Source: CAYPFY01 sp964410105 (GTDB lineage: Bacteria; Bacteroidota; Ignavibacteria; UBA10030; SZUA-254). From it: a stretch of DNA of 64,000 nt. The DNA is taken from the NCBI GenBank assembly GCA_964410105.1, contig CAYPFY010000007.1, positions 88,258 through 152,257 of the forward strand, read 5' to 3'. Positions 15,011 to 24,779 of the stretch are shown piece by piece. The notes beneath the pieces were generated by a model. It made no database searches. It worked only from the letters and a program-made list of their open reading frames with translations, and was not told where the DNA came from. Within the stretch, counting starts at the first letter, position 1; every line of letters begins with the position of its first letter. A program made the translations under genes and the position numbers.

Positions 15011-16008
15011 CCGGGCGCCTCCGGGACCCCCCAGACCCTCAGTCTGCTCACCCCCCCGTCGGGGTAGATATTCAGGCGAACGTGGCTGGCGAGCTTCGGC
15101 TTCTTCACGGTGACCACATGACGACGATGGGGATAAGATTTCTGCTGGGGCACGAGCACTTTCCATGCGACGTCATAGCACGTGAGGGCGTCAACCGCGC
15201 CGCCGGGGAGACGGCAGGAGTCGAGCGAAAAACCGGCGGGGGCGTTCCCCTTAAAGTGATTCGTATCAACTTCAATCCTTACAATCCGTCCGGCGCATCC
15301 CAGCTGCACAATCGCCCAGTCATTTCCTGGCCCGCGACGTCGTTTAGTTTCCCACCCCTCTCCCATCGATCGTGCGCGGCCGGGCATGATAAGGTTCTCC
15401 TTCGAGCCGAAGAACATATCGCTCGCCGCAACCACGAGACCGCCGGATTCGACTGCGGCGAGATCGATCAGTGATCGTTGCCGCAGAGTAGTCCAGTCGG
15501 GTAGAACAATGCCGAAAGCCCTGAACCGGGCGACGCCGCCGTCCGGAAAAATATTCAGGCGCAGGTGTGTCCACCGATCCCCGGTTGCGACGGAGAAAAA
15601 ATTCTGGCAATCGGGCCTCAGGGGAGATTTTTGAAGAATCTCCGTCCATTGCGACGTGCGAAGCGATCCGCCCGGTGCGGTGCAGGCCTCAATGGACGCA
15701 TAGGCGGGATAATTCCCGACGAAATGACTCGTATCGATATCGACGCCGACGAGCGACCCTGGCAGACCAAGTTTGATGACACACCAGTCATAACCGGGTG
15801 ACCTCTTACGGCGAGATTCCCAGCCGTCCATCCATTTTCCCCTGTCGGTATACTTGTCGGGAAGGAACATGGCCGGGCCCTCCTTCAACAGATTCTGTCC
15901 AGGAGCGAAAAACTCATCGCTGGTGGCCAATACCCTGCCTCCGAGACGATTTGAGGCAAGGTCGACAAAACCCGAGAAAGCGGCGGCCGATTGCGAGAAT
16001 GCAATCAC
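15007..16008 (-). CDS. alc: Allantoicase
   Basis: A 333-residue enzyme that hydrolyses allantoate to ureidoglycolate and urea. It has the two internal repeats typical of allantoicase: FVDLASNRLGGRVLATSDEFF, KWMDGWESRRKR and DTSHFVGNYPAYASIE in the first half, then LIDLAAVESGGLVVAASDMFFG, GWETKRRRGPGNDW and DTNHFKGNAPAGFSLD in the second. It ends with VRLNIYPDGGVSRLRVWG. It is directly adjacent to allantoinase (stop/start within a few bases). Having allantoicase means the pathway yields urea and ureidoglycolate rather than ureidoglycine. Confidence 0.97.
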   Translation of the reverse strand: MIAFSQSAAAFSGFVDLASNRLGGRVLATSDEFFAPGQNLLKEGPAMFLPDKYTDRGKWMDGWESRRKRSPGYDWCVIKLGLPGSLVGVDIDTSHFVGNYPAYASIEACTAPGGSLRTSQWTEILQKSPLRPDCQNFFSVATGDRWTHLRLNIFPDGGVARFRAFGIVLPDWTTLRQRSLIDLAAVESGGLVVAASDMFFGSKENLIMPGRARSMGEGWETKRRRGPGNDWAIVQLGCAGRIVRIEVDTNHFKGNAPAGFSLDSCRLPGGAVDALTCYDVAWKVLVPQQKSYPHRRHVVTVKKPKLASHVRLNIYPDGGVSRLRVWGVPEAPG

Positions 16009-17385
16009 TCAGGCGACCTTCTCTGATGCGGAGCGTGTAAGAACCCTGCCCCGTGGCTCCCCGACATGGGCACCGTCGTCGAAAACCTTGTGTCCGCGCA
16101 CGTACGTGTGAAAAACCTTTCCCGTCAGAGACATGCCGTCATAGGGCGTAACTTTGTGGCGGTGGTGGATCTCCGTGGAATCGACGAAGACTTCCCCCTC
16201 GGGATCCCAGGCCACCAGATCGGCGTCATAGCCGGGACTGATGACACCTTTTCGGCCTGAAAGACCCGCCAGTTCGGCCGGATTGCGGCACATCCATTTC
16301 GCGACATCGGGGATCGAGAATCCCCGTTTCATTGCCTGAGTCCAGATGACGGGCAATCCAAACTGGAGTGATGAGATACCCCCCCAGGCACTCTGAAAGT
16401 CGCCCGCTTTCAAATCTGGAGGACAGGGAGAGTGATCGGACACGACGCAATCAATCACGCCCGTTCTGAGTGCCTCCCACAAGCGTTCCCGATTTTCCCT
16501 ATCCCGGATTGGGGGAGCGCACTTAAACCTCGTATCGCCGTCGTCGATCTCCTCCGAAGCAAAACAAAGGTAATGAGGGCAGGACTCAGCAGTCACAGCG
16601 ATGCCGTCTCGGCGAGCCTTCTGGAGGGCAGGAATCACGTCTGAGGAAGATACGTGAACAATATGTACTTTGCAAAAAAACTCTTTCGAGAGGCGGATCA
16701 TAAGATCGACCGCGTCGGATTCCCAAGACGGGGGCCGGGAGAGGAGATACTCCTGATAGGACGTAGGGCGTGAGATTCCTGGGGAACCCTTCTTTGAAAT
16801 CAACTCGCAGTGGACGAGGAGCGGGACTCCGGCCCGGGCGATCGCGGGCATCGCCCGGCGCAGGTCCTCTTCTGAAACGTTCGGAAACTCATCAAGGCCA
16901 GAGTGACAAAGAAATGCCTTGAAACCCAGGACGCCGGCCTCGGCGAGTGGCGTGAGGCTATCCCGGCTTTCAGGAACCAACCCGCCATAGAAGCCGCAAT
17001 CGACCCATAACTTACCGGCAGCACGTGCGAGTTTCGCCCCCAGCGCCTCGGAAGAGGTCGTCACGGGCAAACAATTGAGCGGCATATCGACGACAGTCGT
17101 CACCCCGCCAGCAGCGGCAGCCTTCGTCGCGGTCTCGAAACCCTCCCAATCGGTATGTCCCGGCTCATTGATATGCACATGGGAGTCAACCAGACCGGGC
17201 ATCAGGACCAAGTCCCCTGCGTCATCGACCGGGACACCTGGCGGCTCGGAGTCGGCCACGCCGTCGATAACCCCGTCCCGAATCAGTATGACGCCGTGGC
17301 GGATCCCGTCCGGCGTCACGACCCTGCTACTCCGGACCGCACGGAGCGAAGAATTGCCGGAGGCTGGATTTTTTCTTGAGGACAT
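16009..17385 (-). CDS. allB: Allantoinase
   Basis: A 458-residue binuclear-metal amidohydrolase that opens allantoin to allantoate. Motifs: GLVDSHVHINEPGHTDWEGF (HxH metal site), GFKAFLCHSG (the carboxylated Lys), PLLVHCELI, VHIVHVSSSD and DCVVSDHSPCP (final Asp). The C-terminal KGVISPGYDADLVAWDPEG is standard. It is 73 bp downstream of the xdhB stop, the largest gap in this part of the operon, where an internal promoter could lie. Confidence 0.96.
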   Translation of the reverse strand: MSSRKNPASGNSSLRAVRSSRVVTPDGIRHGVILIRDGVIDGVADSEPPGVPVDDAGDLVLMPGLVDSHVHINEPGHTDWEGFETATKAAAAGGVTTVVDMPLNCLPVTTSSEALGAKLARAAGKLWVDCGFYGGLVPESRDSLTPLAEAGVLGFKAFLCHSGLDEFPNVSEEDLRRAMPAIARAGVPLLVHCELISKKGSPGISRPTSYQEYLLSRPPSWESDAVDLMIRLSKEFFCKVHIVHVSSSDVIPALQKARRDGIAVTAESCPHYLCFASEEIDDGDTRFKCAPPIRDRENRERLWEALRTGVIDCVVSDHSPCPPDLKAGDFQSAWGGISSLQFGLPVIWTQAMKRGFSIPDVAKWMCRNPAELAGLSGRKGVISPGYDADLVAWDPEGEVFVDSTEIHHRHKVTPYDGMSLTGKVFHTYVRGHKVFDDGAHVGEPRGRVLTRSASEKVA

Positions 17386-17458
17386 ACGGGCAAGCAGGAG
17401 CGCTCAGAGAACATTCATGAGAAACACGTACAGAATCAGCAGAGTTCGTGCAGAGACT

Positions 17459-19792
17459 TCATTTCCCCGCCGTAATCTTAGTGGAGGGAACGCCTCGTTG
17501 TCTCAGATCTTCGATCGAAAGTAGAATCACCTCGTTTGTGGCGGGAAGAGAAAACTCCGGCTCAAACTCATGGTTGGCGACAGCGGCCACGGCGTCCTTG
17601 ATAGCGAGCCATGCTGATAGCGCAAGCATAAGAGGGGGTTCCGCGACGGCCTTGCTCTGGTGGATCGTGTGGGGATTCGGGACATGGGGAAGAAGATTGA
17701 CCCTGAAATCCTTCGGAATATCCTGAACCGACGGAATCTTGTACGTATCGGGAGAGTGAGTCATCAGATTCCCCGCGCCGTCCCACTTCACTTCCTCTGT
17801 CGTACACCAACCGACCCCTTGGACATAACCCCCCTCGATCTGTCCGAGATCGATCCCTGAATTAAGGGAGTTCCCGACATCGTGCAGGATATCGGTCCTG
17901 AGCAGGGTATGAGAACCCGTCAGAACATCGATCAAAACCTCCGTCACAGCCATACCGAACGCATAATAAAAGAAAGGCTTGCCGACACCTTTCGATTTAT
18001 CCCATCCGATCCCGGGGGTCCGGTAGAAGCCCGCCGCGCTCAGACTCACCTGGCGGGCATGCAGAAGGGTCATCGCCTCGGCGAAGGGCAATACTCGTTC
18101 CGGATGGTCGGAATCCACGATGAGATCATCCATCAAGCGTACCGCCTCGGGGCGTGTCGGAGGAGAAGAGAATCTCTCAGTAAAAATCTCGGCGGCCCCG
18201 TGGCAAATCCTCGTTTTCAGGATATCGGTTGCGTTCTTAACCGCCATCCCGTTGAGATCGGTGCCTGCCGACGCGGCGGTTGCGGAGGTATTGGGAACCT
18301 TCGACGTATTCGTCGCGTTCACCTTTACCCGATCCGGGCTCACACCCAGCTCAAAGGCTGCGATCTGACAGATCTTCGTATGGAGCCCCTGGCCCATTTC
18401 CGTCCCGCCATGATTCACCAAAACGGTGCCGTCCTTATAAATCATGACGAGCGCCCCCGCCTGGTTAAGAAAAGTCGTCGTGAACGAAATGCCGAACTTA
18501 ACCGGAGTAATGGCGAGCCCTTTTTTTTGAAACTCATGAGAGGCATTGAACCCGTTGACGGCATTCCTTCGTTCCCAGTAGTCGGAGGATGACATCAGCT
18601 CGTCGAAGATCAGCGGGATGCGGTTGTTCTCGACCTTTTCTCCATAGTGAGTTACCCCATCGGCACCGTAAAAGTTTCGTGCGCGGATCTCTGCAGGATC
18701 CTTCTTCAAAAAGCGGGCTATTCGGTCGATGACCGTCTCGATGACCGCCATCCCCTGTGGTCCTCCGAACCCGCGAAACGCCGTATTGGAGGGAAGGTTG
18801 GTGCGGTAGACTTTCCCTACGACCCGGAGGTGCGGGATTTGATATGCATTATCGACATGGAGCATCGCCCGCTCCATAATAGCGAACGAGAGATCGGTAG
18901 CACATCCGCCGTCGCTGTGCAGCTCGATCGACACTGATTGCAGAGCCCCTTTATCGTCGAACCCTGCCTCGTAGCGCGAGAAAAAGCGGTGGCGTTTTCC
19001 CGTTATCCGCATATCGTCGTCGCGGAACAGTCGAACTTTGACGGGGCGATTCGTTGCGCGGCACAACAGCGAGGCCCAGCATGCCGTATGATTCGCCTGG
19101 GTCTCCTTCCCTCCAAACGCTCCCCCCATCCTCCTGACTTCGACGACGACCTCATGCTTCCCGATGCCCAAAAGTTCGGCGACCAGAGCCTGGGCTTCAG
19201 ACGGGTGCTGGGTGGAACTGAAGACATTGATTTCATTCCCCTCGCCGGGGATGCAGAGGCAGACCTGGGATTCGAGATACCAATGCTCCTGCGCCCCGGT
19301 CCTGAGCTCACCGCGAATGACATGCGCCGACGCGGCGAGCGCCTCATCCACATGCCCTGTATCAATCTTCCGAGCGGGACCGAGCAGAGCATTTTGTCGG
19401 ATAGCCTCATCCAGCGTAACGATGGCCTCAAGCGGTTCATACACGACTTTAATCAACCGTTCGGCCTCGTCGCACGCCTCAACCGTTTCGGCGGCGATCA
19501 GAAAAACCGCCTGTCCGACGCAGACAGCCTCCTTGTCCGCCAGGCATGGTTCATCCTTCACAACGGGCCCCATTTGATTCTTGCCGGGTATATCACGTGC
19601 GGACAGGACGGCGTGGACGCCCGGTACGGCACGTGCTTCGCTCAGGTCAAACGAGCGGACAGTGGCATGTGCGTGGGGGCTGTAGACAACGCGGCCGACA
19701 AGAAGCTGATCATTGACGGCGATGTCGTCCACATAGACCGCCGCGCCGGAAACATGTTTCGCCGCCGATTCGTGGGGGGGGGGTGAGGTCAT
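17459..19792 (-). CDS. xdhB: Xanthine dehydrogenase molybdopterin-binding subunit
   Basis: A 777-residue large subunit that binds the molybdenum cofactor and oxidises hypoxanthine/xanthine to urate. Family motifs in order: GAAVYVDDI near the N-terminus, VFSSTQHPSEAQ, RRMGGAFGGKE, AFRGFGGPQG, NHGGTEMGQGLHTK, GVGWCTTEEV and KAVAEPPLML (the catalytic Glu). Domain order and length match bacterial XdhB. It lies 13 bp after xdhA. XdhC and several Moco genes are in the same operon. Confidence 0.97.
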   Translation of the reverse strand: MTSPPPHESAAKHVSGAAVYVDDIAVNDQLLVGRVVYSPHAHATVRSFDLSEARAVPGVHAVLSARDIPGKNQMGPVVKDEPCLADKEAVCVGQAVFLIAAETVEACDEAERLIKVVYEPLEAIVTLDEAIRQNALLGPARKIDTGHVDEALAASAHVIRGELRTGAQEHWYLESQVCLCIPGEGNEINVFSSTQHPSEAQALVAELLGIGKHEVVVEVRRMGGAFGGKETQANHTACWASLLCRATNRPVKVRLFRDDDMRITGKRHRFFSRYEAGFDDKGALQSVSIELHSDGGCATDLSFAIMERAMLHVDNAYQIPHLRVVGKVYRTNLPSNTAFRGFGGPQGMAVIETVIDRIARFLKKDPAEIRARNFYGADGVTHYGEKVENNRIPLIFDELMSSSDYWERRNAVNGFNASHEFQKKGLAITPVKFGISFTTTFLNQAGALVMIYKDGTVLVNHGGTEMGQGLHTKICQIAAFELGVSPDRVKVNATNTSKVPNTSATAASAGTDLNGMAVKNATDILKTRICHGAAEIFTERFSSPPTRPEAVRLMDDLIVDSDHPERVLPFAEAMTLLHARQVSLSAAGFYRTPGIGWDKSKGVGKPFFYYAFGMAVTEVLIDVLTGSHTLLRTDILHDVGNSLNSGIDLGQIEGGYVQGVGWCTTEEVKWDGAGNLMTHSPDTYKIPSVQDIPKDFRVNLLPHVPNPHTIHQSKAVAEPPLMLALSAWLAIKDAVAAVANHEFEPEFSLPATNEVILLSIEDLRQRGVPSTKITAGK

Positions 19793-19805
19793 GGATTTGT
19801 CGTCG

Positions 19806-21224
19806 TCAAAGAGCGGTTTCCGTCCAGAATTTCAGCAGAAGATTCCTCGCACCGACCGTCCGCATCCGGGAGCCGGCCCGGGCATCGGAGATCGGGCGAA
19901 ACTCGTTCTCGATAAGGGGAAGAGCCTCATCGATCGTTTCGCGATTCCATTCCTTTCCCCGAACAGAATCTTCAGCCGTGCGGGCGCGTTTGACCGTCTC
20001 GGCCATACCGCCATAGGCCAGCACGATCTCCCTCACATTGCGGCCGGCATCTAGGTGAAGCCTGAATCCCCCGCTTACTGTCGAAATATCGAGATCTTTC
20101 CGTTTGGATATCTTGTAGGATTTAACGACAACCCCGGCGGGAGGGATAGGAAGCAGGATTCTTGTCACCAGCTCATCCGGACGAAGAAGAGTCTTCCGGT
20201 ATCCGAGTATAAACTCATCCATTGAAACGTCCCTCCGGCCGTTGACGGACTCGAGAACTACTCGGGCATTGTAGGCGATGAGAAGAGGAAGGGTGTCACC
20301 AATCGGGGAAGCGGTGGAGAGATTTCCGCCGAGGGTTGCGAGGTTCCGGATCTGTTGCGAGCCAAATACCGCTAGCATATTCCTGAGGGCAGGGAAATGC
20401 CTCTCAAGCAGCGGCATGGCGACGCTGAGCGTTGTCCCTGCCCCAATCGTGAGGGCGTCGGAGGATTCGGCCACCTCCTTCAGTTCAGGAACATCGGAGA
20501 TGTCGATGATATCCCTCAAGACTTCATGCTTTTTCGTGACTCTCAACGCGACATCCGTCGCACCGGAAATAATGAGTGCATCGTGGTACTGATGTTTCAA
20601 GGAGACTGCTTCGGGAAGACTGGCGGGTTTGCGGTAGTGTTGCTGGGCCGTCCGGATATCGATCGACTCACGAGGAATCGACCCCAGAAGCCTTATCGTC
20701 TCGGAGTCCTTGAACTGATCCTCCCCATGGTGGACGCACGATTGGGCCGCGGACTCGACGATTGGACGGTACCCTGTACACCGGCACAGATTCCCGGTGA
20801 GCGCATCGTCGATCTCGCCCCGGGACGGATGGTCGGTATTCTTATAGAGGGCAAAGAGAGACATGATGAATCCAGGCGTACAATAGCCGCACTGGCTGCC
20901 GTTGGTTTCCACCATCGCCTGTTGGACGGGATGGAGCCGGCCATTCGTCGCGAGATCTTCAACAGTGATAACCTGCTTCCCGTGGAGCATCGGGAGAAAA
21001 ACAAGGCAGGAGTCTACGGCCTTATAGTGGATCTTTCCGCGACTGAGTTCGCCGATCACCACCGTGCACGCTCCGCAATCCCCTTCCGCGCACCCCTCCT
21101 TCGTCCCTTTGCGGTCCGGCAGCGAGCGGAGGTAGTTGAGCACCGTCGTCGTAGGCCCCGAATGGTCGTGGAAGTCGATTGACCGAACCTCGCCATTGAT
21201 CACGAATGAAACGGCCGATCTCAT
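19806..21224 (-). CDS. xdhA: Xanthine dehydrogenase iron-sulfur/FAD subunit
   Basis: A 472-residue small subunit. Residues ~1-160 bind two 2Fe-2S clusters: EGCAEGDCGACTV (plant-type cluster) and SQCGYCTPGFIMS with GNLCRCTGYRPIV. Residues ~170-360 form the FAD domain (ISGATDVALRVTK, TIGAGTTLS, LATLGGNLSTASPIGDTLP), followed by the C-terminal CO-dehydrogenase-flavin-like domain. The start at 21224 is set by an ATGA overlap with the upstream amidohydrolase; an upstream extension would overlap that gene. Confidence 0.96.
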   Translation of the reverse strand: MRSAVSFVINGEVRSIDFHDHSGPTTTVLNYLRSLPDRKGTKEGCAEGDCGACTVVIGELSRGKIHYKAVDSCLVFLPMLHGKQVITVEDLATNGRLHPVQQAMVETNGSQCGYCTPGFIMSLFALYKNTDHPSRGEIDDALTGNLCRCTGYRPIVESAAQSCVHHGEDQFKDSETIRLLGSIPRESIDIRTAQQHYRKPASLPEAVSLKHQYHDALIISGATDVALRVTKKHEVLRDIIDISDVPELKEVAESSDALTIGAGTTLSVAMPLLERHFPALRNMLAVFGSQQIRNLATLGGNLSTASPIGDTLPLLIAYNARVVLESVNGRRDVSMDEFILGYRKTLLRPDELVTRILLPIPPAGVVVKSYKISKRKDLDISTVSGGFRLHLDAGRNVREIVLAYGGMAETVKRARTAEDSVRGKEWNRETIDEALPLIENEFRPISDARAGSRMRTVGARNLLLKFWTETAL

Positions 21225-22546
21225 AGGCGGTCCATGAGGGCGAAGAATTCCTTTCTGGCGTCGCTTACCACGTCGGCTTCGTCGAGCGTCGTCATCTCTT
21301 TCTCGCGATAGACCCATTTTCCATCAATCATCACCGAGTCCACGTTCTCGGGAGAGGAGGAGAACACGATAGAAGAAAAGAGAGTCTCGGGCGATTCAAC
21401 GGCGTTCCAACTACGGCGAAGGTCGAGCAGGACGATGTCGGCCTTCTTCCCGGGTTCAATGCTTCCGACATCCTGTTCAATGTGGAGGGCGCGGGCGCCG
21501 CCGAGGGTTGCCATCTCAAAAACTTTTCGAGCGGGCATGGCGGTTGGCCCGTAGGCAGGCTTTTGGAGCAGAGAGGCGAGCCGCATTTCCTGAAACATGT
21601 TCAGATTATTGTTGCACGGGGCCCCATCGGCTCCCAGCGCGACGGTGATACCATTGGAAAGGAGGCGGGGGATGTCGGCGACACCTGATCCAAGTTTAAG
21701 ATTCGAGGAGGGGCAGTGCGTTACGCTCGATCCCGAAGTGCGGAGCATCCCGATCTCATTCTCCTTCAGATGAATACAATGTGCGAGGCAACTCCGCTCG
21801 GAGAGAACATCGATGGAGTCGAGGAATTCAATATTATCCATATGGCAGCGCTCGTAGACCGCTTTCACCTCATCCCGGTTCTCGGAGGCATGGGTATGGA
21901 AGATCATACCGTCGAAATCCTCGAGGAGAGCGAAGGCATCCTTCAGGAGGCGCTCGCTGCAGGAGAGCACAAAGCGTGGGGCAACGGCATATTTCAGTCG
22001 GCCGTCGAAAGAGTCATGCCATTTTTCCGCGAGAGCCCTGGTTGACTTCAGCGACTCGTCGGTCGATTCCTTCAGCTTCGGAACGAGGTCGTTCATATCC
22101 ATCATGGCCTTGCCCGCGAAAGCCCTCAGCCCCGACTCCCCGAGAGCGTGGATGATTGCCTCCTCATGATGAACGCTCCCCATATCGAGAATCGTTGTCG
22201 TACCGGACCGTATCAGCTCCGCGATTCCGAGAGATGCGGACGCACTCATAGAACACTCATTGTGTGCCGCTTCGAAGGGAAAAATACAATCCCGGAGCCA
22301 GTCGAGCAGCGGCAGATCATCGGCCATGCCGCGGAAGAGAGTTTGGCAGAGATGGACGTGAGTTTGGACGAAGCCGGGAATCAGGACGAAGTTTCGGGCA
22401 TCCACCACGGTCCCTGTGAATCCCGGGGAGACCCCGTGATTCACGGAAATGATCCGGGTGCCGTCAACCATCACGGTCGCGTCGACAAGGACATCCCCGT
22501 TTCCATTGCCAGTTATGACGGTTCCTGCGCGGATAGCGATCGACAT
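21221..22546 (-). CDS. Guanine/aminopurine deaminase-type amidohydrolase
   Basis: A 441-residue amidohydrolase of the group containing guanine deaminase, 8-oxoguanine deaminase and 5'-deoxyadenosine/MTA deaminases. Metal motifs: GFVQTHVHLCQTLFRG (HxH), IFHTHASENRDE, CLAHCIHLKENE and VALGADGAPCNNNLNMFQE (Asp). It is the first gene of the purine operon and overlaps xdhA, so conversion of guanine to xanthine is the role that best fits context; the sequence alone does not separate the substrates. Upstream, a TATATT box at 22606-22601 on the minus strand could be the operon -10, but no good -35 is seen. Confidence 0.87.
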   Translation of the reverse strand: MSIAIRAGTVITGNGNGDVLVDATVMVDGTRIISVNHGVSPGFTGTVVDARNFVLIPGFVQTHVHLCQTLFRGMADDLPLLDWLRDCIFPFEAAHNECSMSASASLGIAELIRSGTTTILDMGSVHHEEAIIHALGESGLRAFAGKAMMDMNDLVPKLKESTDESLKSTRALAEKWHDSFDGRLKYAVAPRFVLSCSERLLKDAFALLEDFDGMIFHTHASENRDEVKAVYERCHMDNIEFLDSIDVLSERSCLAHCIHLKENEIGMLRTSGSSVTHCPSSNLKLGSGVADIPRLLSNGITVALGADGAPCNNNLNMFQEMRLASLLQKPAYGPTAMPARKVFEMATLGGARALHIEQDVGSIEPGKKADIVLLDLRRSWNAVESPETLFSSIVFSSSPENVDSVMIDGKWVYREKEMTTLDEADVVSDARKEFFALMDRL

Positions 22547-22654
22547 GTGCCGAAAGGGTTTTACGGTTCGGGAGCGAAGAGAGGCTTGCGCGCCAGATGA
22601 AATATACGACTAGTTACGCAAAAAAGAAATGGCGATCTGAAGGGTGAGCTCAAC

Positions 22655-22675
22655 CCCCGGCGCAGGAGGCCGGGG
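22655..22675 (-). terminator. Hairpin after the receiver-domain gene
   Basis: A 7-bp perfect G/C stem (CCCCGGC 22655-22661 with GCCGGGG 22669-22675) starts 4 bases past the stop of the receiver gene. No T-run follows on the minus strand, so termination may be weak or need Rho. It separates this gene from the purine operon. Confidence 0.45.
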
Positions 22676-22679
22676 CGGA

Positions 22680-24029
22680 TCAGTGTTGGGCAAGAACCCG
22701 GTGTCTTTTCAGCTTTCCCTCGATCACAGCGAAGAGAAGTTCGGGGTCCACAGGCTTTACGAGATAATCATCGATGCCCAGCTGCATACCGGATCGGATG
22801 ATGACGCCATCCTCGAACGAGCTCATGAAGACGAAAGGAATGTCTCTGAGGTGGGAATACTCCTGGATGGTTCGGAACAGATTGAAACCATCGAGTTCCT
22901 CCAAATCGAATTTAATATCGCTGAGAATAAAGTCAACCGTTGCTGATTCCAGCTTTTCGAGCGCGGACCCGACATCCGCTGCGGTCAGAACCTGATATCC
23001 GGAGTCCTGCAGGAGATGCTCCAGCGTCTCGAGAAGCAGAAGATCATCGTCGACCACCAGAAGCCGTCCTTTCCCGGCACGGCGCTGAAGACTTGCGAGA
23101 ATGCTCGGCTCGAGGCGGGAAGATTCTTCCGGCGTAATGCCGAAAAGACGTTTCAGTTTTCCAAGCGTCTCCTCGATAGGATCCCCGGACTCACCGGATA
23201 TAATCCTCTTTTCGATGTTTCGCATATAGAGCTGGAACCTCACCTCGGAATCGACGGCGTAATGTTCATCAGGGGTTAATCCCAGCAATTCCCTGAGCTC
23301 GAGGCAGGAGGTTTTCTCAGCCGGAACCCCGTCCTGATACCATCCCTCAAGTCTCTGGCGATACAAGGCGAGCCGTTCTTCCTTCGTCTCGGGAACCCGG
23401 GCCCCAAGCAGTTCCATCTTTCGGTCCTGCTCTGCCGACAGCGATTCCAGACGTTTGAGGTACTCTGCCTCAAATTCCCGGCGGATTTCACCACGTGCTT
23501 CCTCGACCAAGCGCTGCAGATTATCATTAAAGCGCATACGGAGCTCATCCTCGAACTCCGATAGAGATACGGTCGGGCTCGTAGCAGGCTGCTGGTCGTC
23601 CGATACCCCGGCGTCTCTTCGCGAGGGGGATTGTCCGTCGGTGAGAGACTCGACGGAGAGATCTGGGACGGGGGGGGTGGCGATTTGCCCATGATCAGAA
23701 GACACCAGGGAAACAGGCGATTCCGGTACCGGTTCCTGTGAAGAAGTCTCCGCCGGTGTTGAGGGCACGGAATGCGGCGAGTTCTTGCGGGGGGCAGGTG
23801 CGCTTTTTAGGCTCTTCTTCTCCTCAAAGAGAGCCAAACGTTCCTCGAAAGCCGCAATAAAGGAATTCGCTGGGTTGATTTTCTTTGCCTCCGCAATCAG
23901 GGACTTCGCCTCTTCGAACTGCCCATCAATGATGAGTTTATCGGCCTGGCGCAGAAACTGCCGAAAACGCTGATGTGGATTATCGTCGGTGCTCACGGAA
24001 GTTTCTTTGACCGCCTGGTTTATGATCAT
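22680..24029 (-). CDS. Receiver-domain protein with long N-terminal helical region
   Basis: A 449-residue protein with a response-regulator receiver at the C-terminus (about the last 125 residues): LLVVDDDLLLLETL, phosphoacceptor Asp in FILSDIKFD, VFMSS and DDYLVKPVD. The acceptor loop is longer than usual (KFDLEELDG). The N-terminus has a TPR-like helix pair (RQADKLIIDGQFEEAKSLIAE), then a Ser/Pro-rich linker and a Glu/Arg-rich coiled-coil. No output DNA-binding domain is seen. ATG 24029 is preferred over a TTG at 24059 because a TATAAT at 24067-24062 would place the transcript start downstream of the TTG. No histidine kinase is adjacent. Confidence 0.83.
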   Translation of the reverse strand: MIINQAVKETSVSTDDNPHQRFRQFLRQADKLIIDGQFEEAKSLIAEAKKINPANSFIAAFEERLALFEEKKSLKSAPAPRKNSPHSVPSTPAETSSQEPVPESPVSLVSSDHGQIATPPVPDLSVESLTDGQSPSRRDAGVSDDQQPATSPTVSLSEFEDELRMRFNDNLQRLVEEARGEIRREFEAEYLKRLESLSAEQDRKMELLGARVPETKEERLALYRQRLEGWYQDGVPAEKTSCLELRELLGLTPDEHYAVDSEVRFQLYMRNIEKRIISGESGDPIEETLGKLKRLFGITPEESSRLEPSILASLQRRAGKGRLLVVDDDLLLLETLEHLLQDSGYQVLTAADVGSALEKLESATVDFILSDIKFDLEELDGFNLFRTIQEYSHLRDIPFVFMSSFEDGVIIRSGMQLGIDDYLVKPVDPELLFAVIEGKLKRHRVLAQH

Positions 24030-24059
24030 GAACGATTTACCCGATTGTAAAATCCTCAA

Positions 24060-24629
24060 CCATTATAAGTAAAACAGAAAACCGGGGATATGACGCCGTT
24101 CACATCCCTTGGAAGGCGTCAAGCTCTGGTCGCAAATCGGAGCCCTGGTAAGTGCTGGGGAGCACACTGCGGGGTGTAATTCGGGCTGGTGATCTCAATA
24201 TTAGGGGTGGAATGCGGATGGCCAAAGGGGAGATAAACTGTCGTGCAGGATACATCCTCCCAGAGGATTTGCATGACTGAGGACACGAGAGTCAGAGTTT
24301 TCTCTATTTGGAGACGGGCATCGGGGCATTAAATCTAGATCGGCGGGCGTGGAAATGCCAGAAATCTGCAAAACAGAAATATGGGGGGATTTATACAGGA
24401 GACGGATGATTGGAAAATGGACCAAAGCGCGTATGATTCTCGAGCCAACCACTCCGGACTGGCGGATCGTCCTGCCGCGTTTTGGGCACTGGGAGGATTT
24501 CCCGTGGACCTCACAGTCAGACAGCAATTCCCGGCAGGGTTGTTGAGGATTGCACGAGGGACAGAAGAAACGACTGAAAAAACCGGAAGGGACAGAAGTC
24601 CGTATAGCAGAAAGGGGGATGTGTGGTAG
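24060..24629. other. 570-bp region without a supported gene
   Basis: Contains the probable -10 (TATAAT, minus strand, 24067-24062) of the receiver gene. Several short open frames of 60-150 codons exist on both strands, but they have no family similarity that I recognise, no good ribosome sites, and one runs through the tRNA. No clear repeat or RNA is visible. Confidence 0.5.
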
Positions 24630-24701
24630 CTCCACAGGCAGGGCTCGAACCTGCAACCCTCCGGTTAACAGCCGGATGCTCTACCATTGAGCTACTGTGG
24701 A
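24630..24701 (-). tRNA. tRNA-Asn (GTT)
   Basis: The minus-strand sequence folds as a cloverleaf: acceptor stem TCCACAG/CTGTGGA, D arm GCTCAATGGTAGAGC, anticodon loop CTGTTAA giving GTT, and T arm GGGTTCGAGCC-like (GCAGGTTCGAGCCCTGC). The discriminator base is G, as expected for Asn. The 3' CCA is not encoded. Confidence 0.97.
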
Positions 24702-24779
24702 ATGAAATTTGAGGGGAGAGCGTTTTGAAGAACGGTTTAATATAGGAAATGCGGCCTAGAAAGTCAATGCTCCAGATCC

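Noticed and set aside
18938..19786. Plus-strand frame of 282 codons
   Set aside because: Antisense to xdhB; composition has no family similarity.
24201..24656. Minus-strand frame of 151 codons
   Set aside because: Begins inside the tRNA-Asn gene (MQVRALP is a common artefact of reading tRNA) and has no domain.
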